A stretch of DNA of 56,055 nt, from assembly GCA_934394515.1 (NCBI GenBank), contig CAKRRU010000002.1, positions 1 through 56,055 of the forward strand, written 5' to 3'. Every line of letters starts with the position of its first letter. Positions within the stretch are counted from its first letter, which is position 1. A program made the translations under genes and the position numbers. This document shows positions 26,323 through 35,477 of this stretch, piece by piece. The notes below the pieces were generated by a model. It ran no database searches. It was not told the origin of the DNA and saw nothing but the letters and a program-made list of their open reading frames with translations. The DNA is from an uncultured Acetatifactor sp. (GTDB lineage: Bacteria > Bacillota > Clostridia > Lachnospirales > Lachnospiraceae).

Positions 26323-27714
26323 TTACGCGGTGAAGTCCACTGTATTACCGTTTGCGGACATCATATCCGCTGCGATACGGTCTTCTTCGGTCTGAGGTTC
26401 CTCATGAAGCGCCGCGTCATTCAGGTTGATCCTTCGGGTACGCTTTCTGCTCACACCTGCTTCATTTTCCTGATTGCTGCCACTGCCTCTTCCCTGTTCC
26501 AGATTCTGTTCGAACTGATGGGTCTGTACGGTGACCTCGATAGCTTCCACCTTGACACCCTGCTCTGCAAAGCTTTCTTTCAGCTGTACCATCTGGCTCT
26601 CCAGCGCTGTCTTGACTGTTTCGTTCTGTGTGATGAAGTTAGCCGTAACTACGCCGTTCTTGGATGCCACCTGCACATGAAGTGTTCCCAGGCTCTGCGG
26701 ATGAAGCTGCATTTCCAGATCAGAACTGTCTGCCTTAACAGATACTTTCATGTAATCCATGATCTGCCGCATAATGTCCTGTGTATCTGTGGTCTGTGCT
26801 GCATCAGCCTGTGCTGCCTGCTGTAAGCCGGAAAGGAAACTGTCCTGCTTCAGGTTCTGTAAAAGAAGATTCCCCTGTTGTCCGCCGGATGCATTTTCAT
26901 GTTTATTTCCGGAGTCCTTTGCTTTTTCTTCCTGTGCGCTCTGTACCGGAACCGCTTCTTCTGTCTGCGTCTCCTGCTCTGACGCCAGTATCTGTTCTGC
27001 ATTATCCACCGGTTTTGCTATAGCATTGGTGTCCTCATCTTCCACTTCCACCGTGATCACCGGTTCCGTCACTGTCTCCTGTGCGGCCTGTGGTATGATC
27101 TCCTGCCATTTTTCGGGAGTAACCTGCAGTTCTTCCTGTGCCTGTCCGGTCAGTTCCTTTTGCAGATCCAATATTCCTTTGACATCATTGTAAAGGTTTT
27201 CATCGGTAATCAATGCAAAAGAGTCCTGCGCTCCGCTGACTGTCATAAGCAGTTCGGACAGCTTTGCCGGATCTGCCAGATCCATTTCCGTCATTCCCAG
27301 ATCATCCATCACACCCTGCAGCTCTTCTTCGCTGACGGGAAATGTATCTGTGATCTGTTGGATCAGATTCTGCACTACCGTTCCCACAACTTCCTGAATT
27401 TTCTCAAGATCCCCGGTATCCGGGCTGTCGTCTGCCACAGTCTTGTCTTCCTCGGAAACGTCCTTCACGTTATCGCGCTGTCTTCCGCTGTTTCGCAGTG
27501 ATTCGCCGCGTCTGACATCATTACGTCCCGCCTGTGTACGATTGCTGTTTGCCGTATCGGCCGCCTGCGCATTGTCCCGGGCGTTATTCTGGGTCTTATT
27601 CCATACCGCCTGAAAGCCGATCCCGGCATTCTGCTTTGCCGCAGTGACCATATCCGCCATCTGCACATTGACGACGCTGTTGCTTCCCACATTTTTAATT
27701 GCTGTTCCTGCCAT
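26323..27714 (-). CDS. fliK: Flagellar hook-length control protein FliK
   Basis: A 463-aa protein. The long N-terminal and middle regions are low in hydrophobic residues and rich in Gln, Glu, Asp and Ala (a flexible ruler). The C-terminal Flg_hook domain (about 330-430) has the core LEMQLHPQSLGTLHVQVASK and VTANFITQNETVKTALESQM. FliK measures hook length and triggers the FlhB specificity switch. The ATG at 27714 has AAGGAGGA just upstream; an in-frame start at 27756 would add 14 unlikely residues. The middle region is expected to diverge fast. Confidence 0.93.
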   Translation of the reverse strand: MAGTAIKNVGSNSVVNVQMADMVTAAKQNAGIGFQAVWNKTQNNARDNAQAADTANSNRTQAGRNDVRRGESLRNSGRQRDNVKDVSEEDKTVADDSPDTGDLEKIQEVVGTVVQNLIQQITDTFPVSEEELQGVMDDLGMTEMDLADPAKLSELLMTVSGAQDSFALITDENLYNDVKGILDLQKELTGQAQEELQVTPEKWQEIIPQAAQETVTEPVITVEVEDEDTNAIAKPVDNAEQILASEQETQTEEAVPVQSAQEEKAKDSGNKHENASGGQQGNLLLQNLKQDSFLSGLQQAAQADAAQTTDTQDIMRQIMDYMKVSVKADSSDLEMQLHPQSLGTLHVQVASKNGVVTANFITQNETVKTALESQMVQLKESFAEQGVKVEAIEVTVQTHQFEQNLEQGRGSGSNQENEAGVSRKRTRRINLNDAALHEEPQTEEDRIAADMMSANGNTVDFTA

Positions 27715-27807
27715 TTTTCCTCCTTTCCCAGATCTCTGTTGTGTCTTACGGCACATATGACCTGTAATGATACTACATATTTTTTATCGGATCTTTCATC
27801 CTGTTTC

Positions 27808-28683
27808 TTAAGACTCCGGATCCATAATTTTCGTGATCTTCGCCGCCACCTGGGAGTCCATTGCCCCGAGGATCTTTCCTCTGTCCTCCGCACTCATAAC
27901 CTTCAGAATTCTTGCCGCAAGATCCAGGTTGTTGGTCATCTGTTCAAAAATAGCCGCTGCCTGTTTGGGCTTCATGGCAGAATATGCTGCCGCATAGTCC
28001 TGCACTTCCTGGCTCTCTTCCAGCTGGGTTACTACCTGCTTATAAATATATTCCGCAGTTGCAGGATCCATGGATTCATAGTATTTCTTATATTCCTCTG
28101 CTCCGGGTCCTTTATCGGAATAGACCACTTCATCATAAAATTCCTTCTGAATACGCTGGAATTCTACCTGCTGCTTTTCAAATTCCTGCAGTCTGAGCAC
28201 TTCCGCTTTCAATTGTTCCAGTTCGTCATCCTTGGATGTGGAAGCATTCTGCGCCTGTTCGAGCTGCAGTTCCAGACTCTTGATCTGGTCTACGGCCTCC
28301 TGCAGACTGGTATATCCACCATATGCATCGGGATCTGTCGTCTCTGTAACGGAATTTCCCGGAAGTATCTTATTCAATACCGGGACATCTTTCAATATCG
28401 GTGTCACAACCGAGCTTCCGAACCCGCCGATATCCAGTTTGATAATAACACAGATCACGGCGATCCACAGCAGTACGATCAGTATGGTTGCTCCAAAAGT
28501 AAGCAGGCTGTTGCCTTCGTTTCCGTCTTCCAGTTCATCTTCCTGTTTTGCTATTTCTTTTGCACGGCGTTTTGCTTCTTTTCGTTGTGCACGTTGTTCG
28601 GTTTTTAATTTTTTCTTTTCTTCCGCCAGCTGTTTTCTCTCATTATCCGCTGTGGTTTCTTCCGGAGTTTTTTCTCTTGCCAT
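27808..28683 (-). CDS. YlxF/MotE-like MgtE N-domain flagellar protein
   Basis: A 291-aa membrane protein. The N-terminus is a highly basic/acidic helical stretch (about 1-55), then one transmembrane helix (about 62-82), an extracytoplasmic coiled coil (about 130-170) and an MgtE N-domain-like helical region (about 195-290; AAYSAMKPKQAAAIFEQMTN NLDLAARILKVMSAEDRGKI). This matches YlxF of Gram-positive fla operons and MotE-type chaperones of the stator in other bacteria. It sits between fliJ and fliK as ylxF does. The long charged cytoplasmic N-terminus is more extended than I expect from the family, but I cannot compare lengths exactly. Confidence 0.8.
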   Translation of the reverse strand: MAREKTPEETTADNERKQLAEEKKKLKTEQRAQRKEAKRRAKEIAKQEDELEDGNEGNSLLTFGATILIVLLWIAVICVIIKLDIGGFGSSVVTPILKDVPVLNKILPGNSVTETTDPDAYGGYTSLQEAVDQIKSLELQLEQAQNASTSKDDELEQLKAEVLRLQEFEKQQVEFQRIQKEFYDEVVYSDKGPGAEEYKKYYESMDPATAEYIYKQVVTQLEESQEVQDYAAAYSAMKPKQAAAIFEQMTNNLDLAARILKVMSAEDRGKILGAMDSQVAAKITKIMDPES

Positions 28684-28703
28684 ATGTTTCTCCTATTCTC
28701 CGT

Positions 28704-29150
28704 CTACCGGGACTTCTGACCGTAAGTATAGCTGGTCAGTTCATCTATTGCTTTGCCTTCCGCGTGGTTTTCTTCCTGCAGAAATGCTTCAAATGCTTTT
28801 TCTCTCAATGTTTCATGCATTTTTCTCTCTTTTATGGCATCCGTCATCCGTTCTCTGGCAGCCTCCACATTTTCTTTTGCTTTTTCCACCCGGATCTCCT
28901 GTGCTGCCACAATGCTGTCCATTTTCAGAAGTGCTTCCTTATTTTCCTCTATGGCACGCAGATCCAGTTTCCCTTTCAATAGTCCCGCCGATTGTTCCTC
29001 ATACTCTCTCCGGCGTGTTTTCAGGCGCCCCAGGTGCTCCGTTTCCACATTCAAAGCAGTCATTGCCATACCGAATTCCTGTTTTGCCTGTGTTTCCATC
29101 TTTTCCTTGATATTCAGGATATTTTGCAGTGAATATCTGAATCTGGCCAT
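28704..29150 (-). CDS. fliJ: Flagellar export chaperone FliJ
   Basis: A 148-aa all-helical protein with the FliJ start MARFRYSLQNILNIKEKMET and a continuous coiled coil through most of its length. FliJ is the central stalk of the FliI export ATPase ring and escorts chaperones. It starts five bases after fliI. Size and position are normal. Confidence 0.92.
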   Translation of the reverse strand: MARFRYSLQNILNIKEKMETQAKQEFGMAMTALNVETEHLGRLKTRRREYEEQSAGLLKGKLDLRAIEENKEALLKMDSIVAAQEIRVEKAKENVEAARERMTDAIKERKMHETLREKAFEAFLQEENHAEGKAIDELTSYTYGQKSR

Positions 29151-29155
29151 TTATC

Positions 29156-30478
29156 TCACTCCTGATCCTTAAATAATCCCTCCAGCATCTGCACGCTTTC
29201 TTCGAAGGTAAATTTCTCCTCTGTACTCTGACACAGGAAACCGTTCACCGCATCTATCTTGGAAATCGCATAATCAATATTGGGATTGCTTCCCTGCTTG
29301 TAAGCGCCGATATTGATCAGATCCTCTGCCTCATTATAAGTAGCCAGCACATTTTTCAGTTTGTTGGCCGCTTGTTTGTGATCTCTTGTTGCAATCTGGC
29401 TCATACATCTGGAGATGCTCTGCAGGATATCGATTGCCGGGTAATGGTTCTTATGTCCCAGCTTTCTGTCCAGCATAATATGACCGTCGAGAATACTTCT
29501 GGCGGTATCTGTGATAGGCTCATTAAAATCATCGCCGTCTACCAGTACCGTATACAGTCCGGTAATAGAACCAACGGCGGCTCTTCCCGCACGTTCCAAC
29601 AGCTTTGGCATCTCGGAATACACACTGGGGGGATATCCTCTGGTCACAGGTGGTTCTCCGCTGGCCAGACCGATCTCACGCTGTGCCATGGAAAAACGTG
29701 TCAGGGAGTCCATCATCAGAAGGACATCCTTGCCCTGATCTCTGAAGTATTCCGCAATAGCGGTAGCCGTCTTGGCCGCCTTGTTACGTTCCAGCGCCGG
29801 TCGGTCGGAAGTCGCCACGACCACGACGGATCTGCGCATGCCTTCCTCCCCCAGATCTCTCTCGATAAATTCCCGCACTTCTCTGCCACGCTCGCCGATC
29901 AGCGCAATGACATTAATATCTGCTTTGGTATTACGTGCAAACATGCCCATCAGAGTGGATTTGCCCACGCCGGAACCGGCAAAGATACCGATTCTCTGTC
30001 CCTTACCGACCGTGATCATACCGTCTACCGCTTTGACGCCCAGGGGCAGTACCTGATCGATAATAGCACGGGACATCGGATCCGGCGGAGCCGCTTCTAC
30101 CGGGTAGGCGGCTCCGGAGATCATCTCACCGTCAATCGGCACTCCCAGTCCGTTTACAGTCTTCCCCAGCAGTTTTTCGCTTACCGTAACTTTCAGAGGG
30201 TCTCCGGTGTTTTCCACCACACAGCCCAATCCGATACCGTCCACGGAATCATAGGGCATAAGCAATGTCTTCTTGTCGCGGAAACCCACGACCTCTGCCA
30301 TGATATGCTTTGCACCCTCCGCCTCCGGCAGGATTCTGCACAGGTCTCCCAGTCGCGAATCCGGTCCGGCGGACTCTATGGTCAGTCCTACCACATTAAC
30401 TACTTTTCCCAGTTTCCGGTAAAAGCCCTTTTCTGCCAGTTTGTTGTATTTTTCAAAATCAATGTTCTTAATGACCAT
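29156..30478 (-). CDS. fliI: Flagellum-specific ATPase FliI
   Basis: A 440-aa F1-beta-like ATPase. Walker A is GSGVGKST (about 168-175), Walker B lies in DVLLMMDSLTRFSMAQREIG, and the type III ATPase sequence GEPPVTRGYPPSVYSEMPKL LERAGR is present. It energises substrate entry to the flagellar export gate together with FliH and FliJ. It starts three bases after fliH. Confidence 0.97.
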   Translation of the reverse strand: MVIKNIDFEKYNKLAEKGFYRKLGKVVNVVGLTIESAGPDSRLGDLCRILPEAEGAKHIMAEVVGFRDKKTLLMPYDSVDGIGLGCVVENTGDPLKVTVSEKLLGKTVNGLGVPIDGEMISGAAYPVEAAPPDPMSRAIIDQVLPLGVKAVDGMITVGKGQRIGIFAGSGVGKSTLMGMFARNTKADINVIALIGERGREVREFIERDLGEEGMRRSVVVVATSDRPALERNKAAKTATAIAEYFRDQGKDVLLMMDSLTRFSMAQREIGLASGEPPVTRGYPPSVYSEMPKLLERAGRAAVGSITGLYTVLVDGDDFNEPITDTARSILDGHIMLDRKLGHKNHYPAIDILQSISRCMSQIATRDHKQAANKLKNVLATYNEAEDLINIGAYKQGSNPNIDYAISKIDAVNGFLCQSTEEKFTFEESVQMLEGLFKDQE

Positions 30479-30481
30479 TTA

Positions 30482-31339
30482 TCAGCCTTCGTAGGATAAT
30501 AGTTTTAATTTCTGCCGCAGTTCTGACAGCTGTGTCCCCAGTCCGCAGTCGAAAATACCGCTTTCGGTCTCAATAAGACATTCTCCCTTGCCCAGGGTAA
30601 TATCCTCTATGATCTCAACCGTGCTGTTAGGAGAGGCTGCTCCTGCCATGATCTGTTTTTTCTGCATGCTGACATACGGATAATCATCTTTGGACACATG
30701 TATGAGGAAGCTCCTGTTATCTTCCGTTTTCCTCATGGTGGAAGAAATCAGATAGCACAATACTTCTCTGTAGGAATGCAGATCCACGTGGAAAATGTGC
30801 TCGTAAATACCTGTAATGGTATCCACGAACTTCGGCTCCAATTCATCGATCATCTTCTGGTACTCCGCATCCAGTCCGGCTTCTTTTTGCCGATATTCTG
30901 CCGCCCTCTGTGCCTCCGTACGGTCAGCCTCTGCTTTTGCTTCCTGCTGTCCCTGTCTTCTGGCCTGCTCTAAGACATCCGCTTTTTCCGCTTCCGCCTG
31001 CGCTCTGGCATCCTGCAGTATGCTCTCTGCCTGTGTCCTGGCATCCTCCAGGATCTTCTGCGCCTCTGCTTCGGCTTCTTCTCTCAGCTTCTGCCAGTCT
31101 TCTCCCGCCTTGATCACATTTCCCGAAGTCTGTGAGTCTCCCTCACTGCCTTCGTTGTCTGTCACCAATGCTTCTACCTTATCCGCAGCCAGTCCGGAGA
31201 CAAATCCGGTTCCTTCTTCCTGCTGCATTTTTGCAGAAAGCTCCCGAATCCTTTTCTCCACCAGATGATTCATGTCGATAACTCTGGTATCGTCTTCCAC
31301 AAGCTTCGTAAATCCGCATTTTAAAAGATTACTAGACAA
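30482..31339 (-). CDS. fliH: Flagellar assembly protein FliH
   Basis: A 285-aa FliH. A short N-terminal peptide (SSNLLKCGF) is followed by a long Ala/Glu/Gln coiled coil (about 70-165) and a C-terminal domain (about 170-285) that resembles the V/F-ATPase peripheral stalk. It regulates FliI and links it to the C-ring. The TTG at 31339 is preferred: GGAGGTGA lies eight bases upstream and the protein then begins like other clostridial FliH. A GTG at 31351 is in frame but sits directly on that ribosome site. The start overlaps the fliG end by eight bases. Confidence 0.88.
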   Translation of the reverse strand: MSSNLLKCGFTKLVEDDTRVIDMNHLVEKRIRELSAKMQQEEGTGFVSGLAADKVEALVTDNEGSEGDSQTSGNVIKAGEDWQKLREEAEAEAQKILEDARTQAESILQDARAQAEAEKADVLEQARRQGQQEAKAEADRTEAQRAAEYRQKEAGLDAEYQKMIDELEPKFVDTITGIYEHIFHVDLHSYREVLCYLISSTMRKTEDNRSFLIHVSKDDYPYVSMQKKQIMAGAASPNSTVEIIEDITLGKGECLIETESGIFDCGLGTQLSELRQKLKLLSYEG

Positions 31340-32351
31340 CGATCTCGTCACCTCCGCCTCTGGAAATGATGATCTCTCCGGAATCCTCCAGTTTACGGAT
31401 AATATTTACGATCTTTTGCTGTGCTTCCTCTACATCCTTCATACGTACAGGACCCATAAACTCCATATCTTCCTTGATCATAACAACCAGACGTTTGGAC
31501 AGATTGTTGAAGATAGCATTCTGTACCTGTTCGTTTGCGCCCTTCAGCGCTGTTGCCAGGTCATTATTGTCCACATCACGCAGCACACGCTGGATCGCCT
31601 TGTCGTCCAGAAGCAGCACATCTTCGAAGACAAACATCTTCTTGCGGATCTCGTCTGCCAGTTCCGGCTCTTCGATCTCCAATGTTTCCATAATGTGTTT
31701 CTCGGTACCACGGTCCACGGTATTCAGGATCTCCACCACAGCATCCACACCGCCGATGATCGTGTAATCCTGGTTCACCAGGCTTGCCAACTTGGACTCC
31801 AGCACCTTTTCCACTTCCTTGATGACATCAGGGCTGGTACGATCCATGACCGCAATACGTCTGGCCACCTCTGCCTGACTGTCAGGCGGCAGCGCGGAGA
31901 TGATCATCGCTGCCTGTCCCGGAGACAGATAAGACAGGATCAGGGCAATGGTCTGAGGATGCTCATCCTGGATAAAGTTGATCAGCTGGCTGGCATCCGT
32001 CTTACGCACAAATTCGAAAGGCTTTACCTGCAAGGATGCTGTCAGCTTGCCGATAACGTCCATTGCCTTGTCGGAACCCAACGCTTTCTCCAACAGTTCC
32101 TTCGCATAATTGATACCGCCCTCGGCGATATACTGCTGTGCCAGGCACACCTCGTAGAATTCATTGATAACTTCTTCCTTGACCTGGGGAGTCACGCTTC
32201 TGGTATTGGCGATCTCCAGAGTCAGTTCCTCGATCTCTTCTTCTTTTAAGTGTTTAAAAATTCCGGCGGATCGCTCCGGTCCCAGAGAGATCAGAAGAAT
32301 CGCAGCTTTCTGTAATCCCGATATTCCGCCTTCTGCTTTTGTCCTTGCCAT
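31332..32351 (-). CDS. fliG: Flagellar motor switch protein FliG
   Basis: A 339-aa FliG with all three domains: N (LQKAAILLISLGPERSAGIF), middle with the EHPQTIALILSYL motif, and C with the torque helix (FVFEDVLLLDDKAIQRVLRD VDNNDLATALKG), whose charged residues face MotA. It forms the rotor ring on FliF. The length is typical. Confidence 0.97.
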   Translation of the reverse strand: MARTKAEGGISGLQKAAILLISLGPERSAGIFKHLKEEEIEELTLEIANTRSVTPQVKEEVINEFYEVCLAQQYIAEGGINYAKELLEKALGSDKAMDVIGKLTASLQVKPFEFVRKTDASQLINFIQDEHPQTIALILSYLSPGQAAMIISALPPDSQAEVARRIAVMDRTSPDVIKEVEKVLESKLASLVNQDYTIIGGVDAVVEILNTVDRGTEKHIMETLEIEEPELADEIRKKMFVFEDVLLLDDKAIQRVLRDVDNNDLATALKGANEQVQNAIFNNLSKRLVVMIKEDMEFMGPVRMKDVEEAQQKIVNIIRKLEDSGEIIISRGGGDEIVV

Positions 32352-32365
32352 ATTTACTCCGTTTC

Positions 32366-33970
32366 TTAGTTCCAGTCCTCATTCAACCAGTTCCGCAGCA
32401 ATGCCGCAGCGGATTCCGGATTTTCGTCCACGAATTTTTCAATCATCTTACGTGTCTCGGACTTGGATTCCACATCAATATCTTCCAGTTCTGCCTCAGG
32501 AGTGGACTGCAGCATATTCTCCACAGATACCTCTTCCTCCTGCTGTACCGCCTGTCTGGTACGCATGCTGTGTAATACTACAAATACCAGCAGACCGAGA
32601 ATCAGCACCAGCATAATTATGCTCATCACATTCTGGGCAGTGATCGGGCTGCTTTCCTTATCATAAAAGATAGGGCTTTCGTACGCAATGATCGTAATAT
32701 TGTCCTGACTGATACCGGTAGCATTGGCTACCAGGCTGTACATATCCTGATCTACATCGACCTTGGTATCCGCACTGTTCTGGGACTTGTATTCTTCCCA
32801 GCTGGTACCGTCCAAAAGTCCCTGTCTTCTGACATCCTCGTAATGAATCTCTTTGTATGTGATTGCCGCAATGGATATGGAAGAATTGGAGTAATTGATT
32901 CCTCCCGCCGGTGTCACCGTATCCGTAATGGACTCGTTCGGCAGATAATCCCTGCTGGTCTCGGAGGTAGATGACGAGCTGTTATTGCTGTCCGGGGATA
33001 CATATGTCGTATTACCGCTCTCACCGTTTGAGGTAGTACCCGGTACTCCGCCGCCGTCGTTGGTATTCTCACTCTCATAAGTCTCCTCATGGGAAAGCAT
33101 ACCTTCGTCTCTGCCGGAGTTCGCATAATACTCTTTTACAGTCTCTTTGTAATCGGAAAAATCCATGTTCAGATGACTGGTAACCGCCGCATCATTATAC
33201 TGTTTTGTACCAAGTAATACCTTCTTCACCTGATTGGCGATCATGGATTCTGCCTGGTTCTGCAATTCCTGCATGGAATTGGCAATGCCCGCGGAGGTAT
33301 AATCATCGCCGCCCGCAAACAGCAGATTGGAATCTGTGTCCATGATCGTAATATTGGCTGTGGTATCGTTACGAAGCCAGGTAGCCACACATTTTGCCAG
33401 TGCCGCTGCATTGGCCGAAGTAAATGTGCCGTCCAGCTCCAACTGGATAAATGCGGAGGCCTCTTCGTTCTGTGCTGCCAGGGTTCCGTTATCTTTCGGG
33501 AAGCTCAAATGTACCTTCGCAGACTTCACTGCACTCTGAGCCTCAATGGTCTGTGTGATATATTTTTCCAGATAAGAATTATAAAGTCTTTCCTTATCGG
33601 TAGCAGTCGTGGACATACTGTTGCCCAGATAATCATTCAAGTCCAATGCATCAGGGACATATCCCGCGGAACCCAGTGCCAGATTCGCCGCGCTCTGTTG
33701 GCTGCTCTCTACATCGATCTTCAGTCCGTCATTGGATTCTCTGTGTGTAATCCCCGCGCTGTCGAGAGTATCTATGATCTCAGATGCCTGTGCCGTCGTC
33801 TCACAGCTGATCAGCCGTATGTACTGTGGTTTGGTCATCACATACATGATGATTGCAAACGCAAAAACCACGACAGCCACAGCTCCGATGATAATGCTTT
33901 TCTGTCTTGTAGTGAACTTGTTCCACCATTCCAGTATTTTTGCAGGTATTTCTTTTAATTTGTCTGCCAT
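32366..33970 (-). CDS. fliF: Flagellar MS-ring protein FliF
   Basis: A 534-aa FliF with an N-terminal transmembrane helix (about 23-45), periplasmic-type ring-building domains (about 50-280), a Ser/Asn/Gly/Thr-rich loop (about 285-340), a second transmembrane helix (about 455-475) and a C-terminal FliG-binding tail (FVDENPESAAALLRNWLNED). It builds the MS-ring that starts basal body assembly. Confidence 0.96.
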   Translation of the reverse strand: MADKLKEIPAKILEWWNKFTTRQKSIIIGAVAVVVFAFAIIMYVMTKPQYIRLISCETTAQASEIIDTLDSAGITHRESNDGLKIDVESSQQSAANLALGSAGYVPDALDLNDYLGNSMSTTATDKERLYNSYLEKYITQTIEAQSAVKSAKVHLSFPKDNGTLAAQNEEASAFIQLELDGTFTSANAAALAKCVATWLRNDTTANITIMDTDSNLLFAGGDDYTSAGIANSMQELQNQAESMIANQVKKVLLGTKQYNDAAVTSHLNMDFSDYKETVKEYYANSGRDEGMLSHEETYESENTNDGGGVPGTTSNGESGNTTYVSPDSNNSSSSTSETSRDYLPNESITDTVTPAGGINYSNSSISIAAITYKEIHYEDVRRQGLLDGTSWEEYKSQNSADTKVDVDQDMYSLVANATGISQDNITIIAYESPIFYDKESSPITAQNVMSIIMLVLILGLLVFVVLHSMRTRQAVQQEEEVSVENMLQSTPEAELEDIDVESKSETRKMIEKFVDENPESAAALLRNWLNEDWN

Positions 33971-34012
33971 TGCAGCTCTCTCCTCTTACGTCAAGAATAA
34001 AAAGGTATGCCT

Positions 34013-34348
34013 TTAGATCTGGATCTGCATCAGTTCCTTGTAAGCATCCATCACCTTATCACGGATAGCTACGGTATACTGTAACGCAGTCGAAGCCTTT
34101 TCCATGGCAATGGTGAGATCATGGGTATTATCCGTCTCACCCAGCGCAAAACGGATCTTCTCATTCTCGGCATCCGAGAGATAACTGTTGGTGGTCTTCA
34201 CATTGTCGATTGCTGTATTCAGAAAAGCTTCGAACATGGTGCCTTCTGCCTTTTTCTCCTTCTCCGCCAGCATTCCCGTCAGAGATGTGGGTGATACTGT
34301 GGCAGTACCGTTTACACTGTTCAAAGCTGTAATTGCTGAAATATCCAT
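34013..34348 (-). CDS. fliE: Rod-MS ring adaptor FliE
   Basis: A 111-aa FliE: the C-terminal two-thirds carries the family pattern (TMFEAFLNTAIDNVKTTNSY, THDLTIAMEKASTALQYTVA IRDKVMDAYKELMQIQI). It is an exported adaptor between the MS-ring and the rod. It follows flgC after a 76-base gap with a small hairpin and precedes fliF by 42 bases. Confidence 0.95.
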   Translation of the reverse strand: MDISAITALNSVNGTATVSPTSLTGMLAEKEKKAEGTMFEAFLNTAIDNVKTTNSYLSDAENEKIRFALGETDNTHDLTIAMEKASTALQYTVAIRDKVMDAYKELMQIQI

Positions 34349-34380
34349 TTTAATAAACCATGTCCTTCCTTACATGTATT

Positions 34381-34406
34381 CCGGTTCCGTGGTCTGCGGA
34401 AACCGG
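34381..34406 (-). other. Small intercistronic hairpin between flgC and fliE
   Basis: On the transcript, CCGGTTTCCG and CGGAACCGG form a 9-bp stem with one bulged base around a short loop. No U-tract follows, and the ribosome site of fliE is clear of it. It may protect mRNA ends or mark a processing site; function is unknown. Confidence 0.45.
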
Positions 34407-34424
34407 TAACAGGGATCCGTCAGA

Positions 34425-34868
34425 TTACTGACCGATCTCCAGTCCTTTTAATGCCATGGACTTACTGGCACCGAATGCCGTAGAATTAGCCTCATAAGAT
34501 CTGCTGGCATCGATCAGATCCGTCATTTCCTGAACGATATTCACGTTAGGATATGTCACATAGCCGTTCTCATCCGCATCGGGATGGGAAGGATCATATA
34601 CCATGTTCATCTCTGTCGTAGTATCTTCAAAGATCTGGCTTACCTTTACACCGCTGCCCGAGTAGCTGCTGCTCACATTGTGCAGTACCTGGCTGAAGGT
34701 CTGCTGAGGATTTTTCTCCTGGAAAGTAACGATTTTCCTTCTGTAGGGGGTTCCATCCTCGGTTCTGGTCGTATTGGCATTGGCAACATTCTCAGAGATC
34801 ACATCCATACGCAGTCTCTGTGCAGTAAGTCCCGATGCCGTAACATCAAATGCTGAAAACATACTCAT
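34425..34868 (-). CDS. flgC: Flagellar proximal rod protein FlgC
   Basis: A 147-aa rod protein with the N-terminal rod motif (AFDVTASGLTAQRLRMDVIS ENVANANTT) and C-terminal motif (VNIVQEMTDLIDASRSYEAN STAFGASKSM). It is part of the proximal rod. It starts 11 bases after flgB. Length is typical. Confidence 0.96.
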   Translation of the reverse strand: MSMFSAFDVTASGLTAQRLRMDVISENVANANTTRTEDGTPYRRKIVTFQEKNPQQTFSQVLHNVSSSYSGSGVKVSQIFEDTTTEMNMVYDPSHPDADENGYVTYPNVNIVQEMTDLIDASRSYEANSTAFGASKSMALKGLEIGQ

Positions 34869-34879
34869 ATACTAATTCC

Positions 34880-35269
34880 TCACTTCATCGCTGTCTGTAA
34901 GTTGGTAAATTCCTGGTTGATGCTGCTGATCAGGCCCTGATATTTCAACTGATTCTCTGCCAGCATCACATTCTCGTTCTCAATATCCACATTATTGCCG
35001 TCCAGGCGGTAAGAATAATTGGCATAGTCCACATAAGCCCTGCCCCGCAGTCTGCTCAGGTTGACATTTGCCACCTTATCGTCCATAGACTGATATCTGT
35101 TATTGCCGAGAGCCTGCTGCAATACTGACTCAAAGGCTACATCCTGTCTCTTATATCCCGGTGTATCCACATTGGCAATGTTATTGGAAATCGCTTCATT
35201 CCGCTGCCAGGCGGCATCCGCTGCCCGGTCCAGAACATTGATATAATCAAATGCGTTTGTCTGTACCAT
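34880..35269 (-). CDS. flgB: Flagellar proximal rod protein FlgB
   Basis: A 129-aa FlgB, the first gene of the fla/che operon. N-terminal rod motif (AWQRNEAISNNIANVDTPGY KRQDVAFE) and C-terminal helix (VMLAENQLKYQGLISSINQE FTNLQTAM) are intact. A sigma-A promoter and a 67-base leader with a hairpin lie upstream; GAGG sits four bases before the ATG. Confidence 0.96.
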   Translation of the reverse strand: MVQTNAFDYINVLDRAADAAWQRNEAISNNIANVDTPGYKRQDVAFESVLQQALGNNRYQSMDDKVANVNLSRLRGRAYVDYANYSYRLDGNNVDIENENVMLAENQLKYQGLISSINQEFTNLQTAMK

Positions 35270-35284
35270 ATTACCTCACATTCT

Positions 35285-35316
35285 GCGGTCTTCCGGCAAC
35301 AGTGCCCAAAAACCGC
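35285..35316 (-). promoter_or_regulatory. Leader hairpin of the fla/che operon
   Basis: In the 5' untranslated leader of flgB, the 10-base arms GCGGTTTTTG and GGAAGACCGC flank the inner hairpin GGCA-CTGT-TGCC. Together they form an almost continuous 14-bp stem with two G-U pairs, one G-G mismatch and a 4-base loop. It ends 12 bases before the GAGG ribosome site. There is no U-tract, so it is not a terminator; mRNA protection or a regulator-binding role is possible. Confidence 0.6.
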
Positions 35317-35342
35317 TTTCTACCATATACTCATTCTATTCT

Positions 35343-35370
35343 ATTATAAAGTATTTCGACAAAAACACAA
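35343..35370 (-). promoter_or_regulatory. Sigma-A promoter of the fla/che operon
   Basis: -35 TTGTGT (35365-35370) and perfect -10 TATAAT (35343-35348), spacer 16 bases, read on the minus strand. It lies between the codY terminator and flgB and would start transcription near 35336. I found no convincing sigma-D box here. Confidence 0.75.
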
Positions 35371-35400
35371 TAGCAAAATAAACGCTCTCAACATAAATAT

Positions 35401-35433
35401 AAAGAAAAGAGACTATTTTCCGCAATAGTCTCT
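35401..35433 (-). terminator. Rho-independent terminator after codY
   Basis: A 10-bp perfect stem (AGAGACTATT / AATAGTCTCT) with a 6-base loop, followed on the minus strand by TTTCTTTATATTT. It lies 44 bases after the codY stop and before the fla/che promoter, so codY and the fla operon are separate units, possibly with read-through. Confidence 0.8.
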
Positions 35434-35477
35434 TCTTCCTAAATTTTACTTATTCCTGCATTTTCTTACATTTCCGG

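Noticed and set aside
31272-32249. Long plus-strand open frame opposite fliG, and similar ones opposite fliI (29372-30499) and polC (41794-42942)
   Set aside because: His/Ile/Arg-rich translations without family features lie exactly antisense to highly conserved genes; no promoter or ribosome site was seen.
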